A stretch of DNA of 16,208 nucleotides from Sedimentitalea sp042687825. GTDB lineage: Bacteria > Pseudomonadota > Alphaproteobacteria > Rhodobacterales > Rhodobacteraceae. Position 1 is the stretch's first letter. Every line of letters starts with the position of its first letter. The notes beneath the pieces are model-generated. The model searched no databases, was not told the origin of the DNA, and worked only from the letters and a program-made list of their open reading frames with translations. The translations under genes and the position numbers were made by a program. The stretch covers positions 1 through 16,208 of the forward strand of contig NZ_JBHUQE010000034.1 of assembly GCF_042687825.1 (NCBI RefSeq), given 5' to 3'. Below, one piece after another: positions 14,668 through 16,208 of this stretch.

Positions 14668-14700
14668 ATGGCATTTGAGCCCCTCTGTTAGCCATTTTTT
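14668..14700 (+). terminator. Likely intrinsic terminator after the MscS gene
   Basis: ATGGC at 14668-14672 pairs with GCCAT at 14691-14695. Inside this, GAG and CTC pair around CCC, and the outer stem leads directly into a run of six T (14695-14700). The stem is short with an internal loop, so it is moderate rather than strong. Confidence 0.45.
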
Positions 14701-14710
14701 CGGGCTGTGA

Positions 14711-14739
14711 TTGAAAAAGCGTTTTCGGCTTGTTAACTT
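14711..14739 (+). promoter_or_regulatory. Candidate housekeeping promoter for rsfS-rlmH
   Basis: TTGAAA at 14711-14716 and TAACTT at 14734-14739 are 17 bases apart, in a short A+T-rich island between the MscS terminator and rsfS. The -10 match is weak. Position supports a promoter for the rsfS-rlmH unit. Confidence 0.35.
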
Positions 14740-14788
14740 GGATATATCCCCAGCGCCGGGGGACAGGCGGCGTGCCAAAAGGAGGACA

Positions 14789-14848
14789 ATGTCCTGTCAA
14801 TCCAAGTTACGGCGGCCAGTCCCGCCGATGACCGGAGTGGTCTTGTGA
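14789..14848 (+). CDS. Possible 19-codon upstream ORF coupled to rsfS
   Basis: ATG 14789 follows a near-perfect ribosome site (AAAGGAGG at 14778-14785). The frame encodes 19 residues, MSCQSKLRRPVPPMTGVVL, and ends in TGA at 14846-14848, overlapping the rsfS GTG start at 14845 (GTGA). The strongest ribosome site in this region therefore serves this short frame, not rsfS. It may be a leader that couples translation to rsfS. Alternatively rsfS begins further upstream in its own frame (for example CTG 14794) and this frame is by chance. No homolog is known to me. Confidence 0.35.
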   Translation: MSCQSKLRRPVPPMTGVVL

Positions 14849-15207
14849 CCGCCCAGGCCCAGCCGGACAGCGAAGAGCTGCTGGCGCGTATCCTTTCCTC
14901 TCTTGATGATGACAAGGCTGAAGACGTCGTGCAGATCGATCTGCGTGGCAAGACCGAAATCGGCGACTATATGGTCATCGCTTCGGGCCGTTCGACCCGT
15001 CAGGTGTCTGCGATGGCCGAAAAGCTTGTGGATCGTCTCAAGCACGAGTTCGGGCGCCTCAGCAAGGTCGAGGGCAAGGATGCCGGCGATTGGGTTCTGA
15101 TCGATACCGGGGATGTGCTGGTGCATATCTTCCGCCCGGAAGTGCGCGAATTCTATCAGCTGGAAAAGATGTGGCTGCCGACCGGTTCCGCGGCGCGCAG
15201 CAACTGA
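14845..15207 (+). CDS. rsfS: Ribosome silencing factor RsfS (Iojap/DUF143 family)
   Basis: RsfS binds ribosomal protein L14 on the 50S subunit and blocks joining with 30S in poor growth conditions. The 120-residue length is normal. The Iojap core spans about residues 9-112: DDDKAEDVVQIDLRGKTEIGDYMVIASGRSTRQVSAMAEKLVD, then GDWVLIDTGDVLVHIFRPEVREFYQLEKMW (each in successive strands). The start chosen is GTG 14845, with GGAG 7 bases before it; a longer N-terminus is open in frame back to about 14791 but only with a rare CTG start. It precedes rlmH by 57 bases, a common pairing in alphaproteobacteria. Confidence 0.95.
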   Translation: MTAQAQPDSEELLARILSSLDDDKAEDVVQIDLRGKTEIGDYMVIASGRSTRQVSAMAEKLVDRLKHEFGRLSKVEGKDAGDWVLIDTGDVLVHIFRPEVREFYQLEKMWLPTGSAARSN

Positions 15208-15264
15208 GCTCCGATTGTATCCGGCGGGCGTGACCGCCAGTGACAGGGCAGGGAGACCCGGGCC

Positions 15265-15735
15265 ATGCGTGTGACTATCTGCGTGGTCGGCCGGTTGCGG
15301 GCCGGTCCGGAAAAATCCCTGATCGACGATTATCTCAAACGGTTCGACCGGACCGGCCGAGCGCTCGGTCTGGGTCCGGCCAGCGTGGTAGAAGTCGAGG
15401 ACCGCAAGGGCGGCGGCATGGCCGCCGAAGCCGCGCTGCTGCGTCGGGCGCTGCCGCAGGGTGCGATGGTCTGTGCGCTGGACGAACGCGGCAAGGCGCT
15501 TTCGTCGCCCGGCTTTGCCAGGCGGCTGGCCGACTGGCGCGATGACGGGTGCGGCGATCTGGCGGTCGTGATTGGCGGCGCGGATGGCATCGATCCGGAA
15601 TTGCGCGCCGAGGTCGATTTCAGCCTGTCCTTTGGCGCCATGGTCTGGCCGCACATGCTGGTGCGGGTGATGCTGGCGGAACAGCTGTATCGCGCCGCCA
15701 CGATCCTGGCCGGCGGCCCCTATCACCGGGCCTGA
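15265..15735 (+). CDS. rlmH: 23S rRNA (pseudouridine1915-N3)-methyltransferase RlmH
   Basis: RlmH is a SPOUT-class enzyme that uses S-adenosylmethionine to methylate pseudouridine 1915 in helix 69 of 23S rRNA on assembled ribosomes. The 156-residue length is typical. Visible signatures are the start RVTICVVGRLRAGPEKSLIDDYLKRF, CALDERGKALSSPGFA, the SAM-binding knot loop VVIGGADGIDPELR, and the hallmark C-terminus MLVRVMLAEQLYRAATILAGGPYHRA (spread over the last helix). An AGGGAGA ribosome site precedes ATG 15265 by about 10 bases. It lies downstream of rsfS on the same strand. The gene ends in TGA and meets the minus-strand exported protein gene end to end. Confidence 0.96.
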   Translation: MRVTICVVGRLRAGPEKSLIDDYLKRFDRTGRALGLGPASVVEVEDRKGGGMAAEAALLRRALPQGAMVCALDERGKALSSPGFARRLADWRDDGCGDLAVVIGGADGIDPELRAEVDFSLSFGAMVWPHMLVRVMLAEQLYRAATILAGGPYHRA

Positions 15736-15773
15736 TCCAAAGGCCGCGCTGACGCGCGATTGCTTTTCTCGGG

Positions 15774-15794
15774 GCATTGCCCGCCGGGCAATGC
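15774..15794. terminator. Hairpin between convergent rlmH and the exported hypothetical gene
   Basis: A perfect 10-bp inverted repeat around a single centre base (GCATTGCCCG, C, CGGGCAATGC) lies in the 72-base gap between two convergent genes. Neither side has a T-run, so it may act as a weak bidirectional terminator or protect the 3' ends. Confidence 0.45.
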
Positions 15795-15807
15795 GGTGCC
15801 TCGCGGC

Positions 15808-16161
15808 TCAGGGCAGCGCGTAGATGGTTGGTGGTGTTGCCCAGCCGTGGACCAGGCAGCGCGCCTGTACCTGCACCTGCTGTGTGCCCTGAGGGGTCTG
15901 TGCGCCGCCGAGGGATCGGGTAAAGGGCTGTTCGGTGACATGCGGGTGGTGCAGAACGCGCAGCCCCAGTTCGTTGCCGTCCCTGTCCAGCACCCGCCAG
16001 GCGTCGGCATAATGCGTCCCGCCGCTGTCAGGATGCGACAGGGTGACGTCGAACCGCCAGCCGTCTGGCCCCGGATCCGCCGTGATCCGTTCGATGACGG
16101 GCGGGGCGGCAAGGGCGGCGGTGGCGGTGGCCAGCAGACAAGCCCGGGGAAGCGTTCGCAT
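15808..16161 (-). CDS. Small exported hypothetical protein
   Basis: The 117-residue protein has a signal peptide (about 1-19: MRTLPRACLLATATAALAA), giving a mature domain of about 98 residues. The mature part is rich in beta-strand patterns (ITADPGPDGWRFDVTLSHPDSG, WRVLDRDGNELGLRVLHHPHV, QQVQVQARCLVHGW) and looks like a small periplasmic beta-sandwich. I recognise it as the kind of conserved hypothetical found beside rlmH in Rhodobacteraceae, but this is from memory. One mature cysteine is present and there is no lipobox. No function can be assigned. Confidence 0.8.
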   Translation of the reverse strand: MRTLPRACLLATATAALAAPPVIERITADPGPDGWRFDVTLSHPDSGGTHYADAWRVLDRDGNELGLRVLHHPHVTEQPFTRSLGGAQTPQGTQQVQVQARCLVHGWATPPTIYALP

Positions 16162-16208
16162 CCTGCCGGTCTAAAAAGTGTTTTCGAGGAAAGTTTGCGT
16201 CGGAGGGA

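Noticed and set aside
1..16208. CRISPR array or tandem direct repeats
   Set aside because: No regularly spaced identical repeats seen; the only regular repetition is RTX coding sequence.

Overview
The window looks like a chromosome segment from a marine or soil alphaproteobacterium of the Rhodobacteraceae (Roseobacter-like). The evidence is high G+C, the leuC/leuD/leuB isopropylmalate genes, an rsfS-rlmH pair, a tRNA-Pro(CGG) with encoded CCA, and RTX proteins typical of that group. This placement rests on gene content and protein style; no database search was run.

Layout. (1) 1-605: the left edge carries what looks like the end of an IS5/IS903-type insertion sequence, running into a lower-G+C gene for a secreted Sel1/TPR-like protein read leftward and probably cut by the element. 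(2) 606-1074: no convincing gene. (3) 1075-2789 (minus): one RTX calcium-binding protein gene whose frame is continuous except for three in-frame TAG codons; its natural stop also seems lost, although a strong hairpin terminator follows. (4) 2957-5286 (plus): divergent from the RTX gene, an ECF sigma factor, a one-span membrane anti-sigma factor and a secreted subtilisin-like (S8) protease with a complete triad. (5) 5287-5988: no convincing gene, then tRNA-Pro(CGG) on the minus strand. (6) 6169-12951: leucine biosynthesis region. On the minus strand are leuC, a DUF308/HdeD membrane protein, leuD and an endonuclease/exonuclease/phosphatase-fold exported protein. A LysR regulator sits divergent from an atypical SDR gene, followed by leuB. 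(7) 13270-14613: MscS-family channel (plus). (8) 14789-15735: a possible 19-codon upstream ORF, then rsfS and rlmH (plus). (9) 15808-16161: small exported hypothetical protein (minus).

How the parts may work together. LeuC and LeuD form isopropylmalate isomerase and LeuB oxidises its product, so these three cover two consecutive leucine steps. RsfS and RlmH both act on the large ribosomal subunit. The most system-like unit is the sigma / anti-sigma / protease trio facing the RTX gene across an intergenic region with a compound dyad. The anti-sigma protein has a periplasmic domain and the next gene is an exported protease, so a proteolysis-controlled surface or secretion response is a reasonable hypothesis, with the RTX protein as a candidate output. 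The RTX gene with three amber codons but no frameshift is the oddest feature. TAG is used as a normal stop by the neighbouring anti-sigma gene and by the mscS gene, so genome-wide reassignment is unlikely.

The segment between the IS end and the tRNA differs from the leu/rsfS core in base composition and gene type, and may be accessory DNA.
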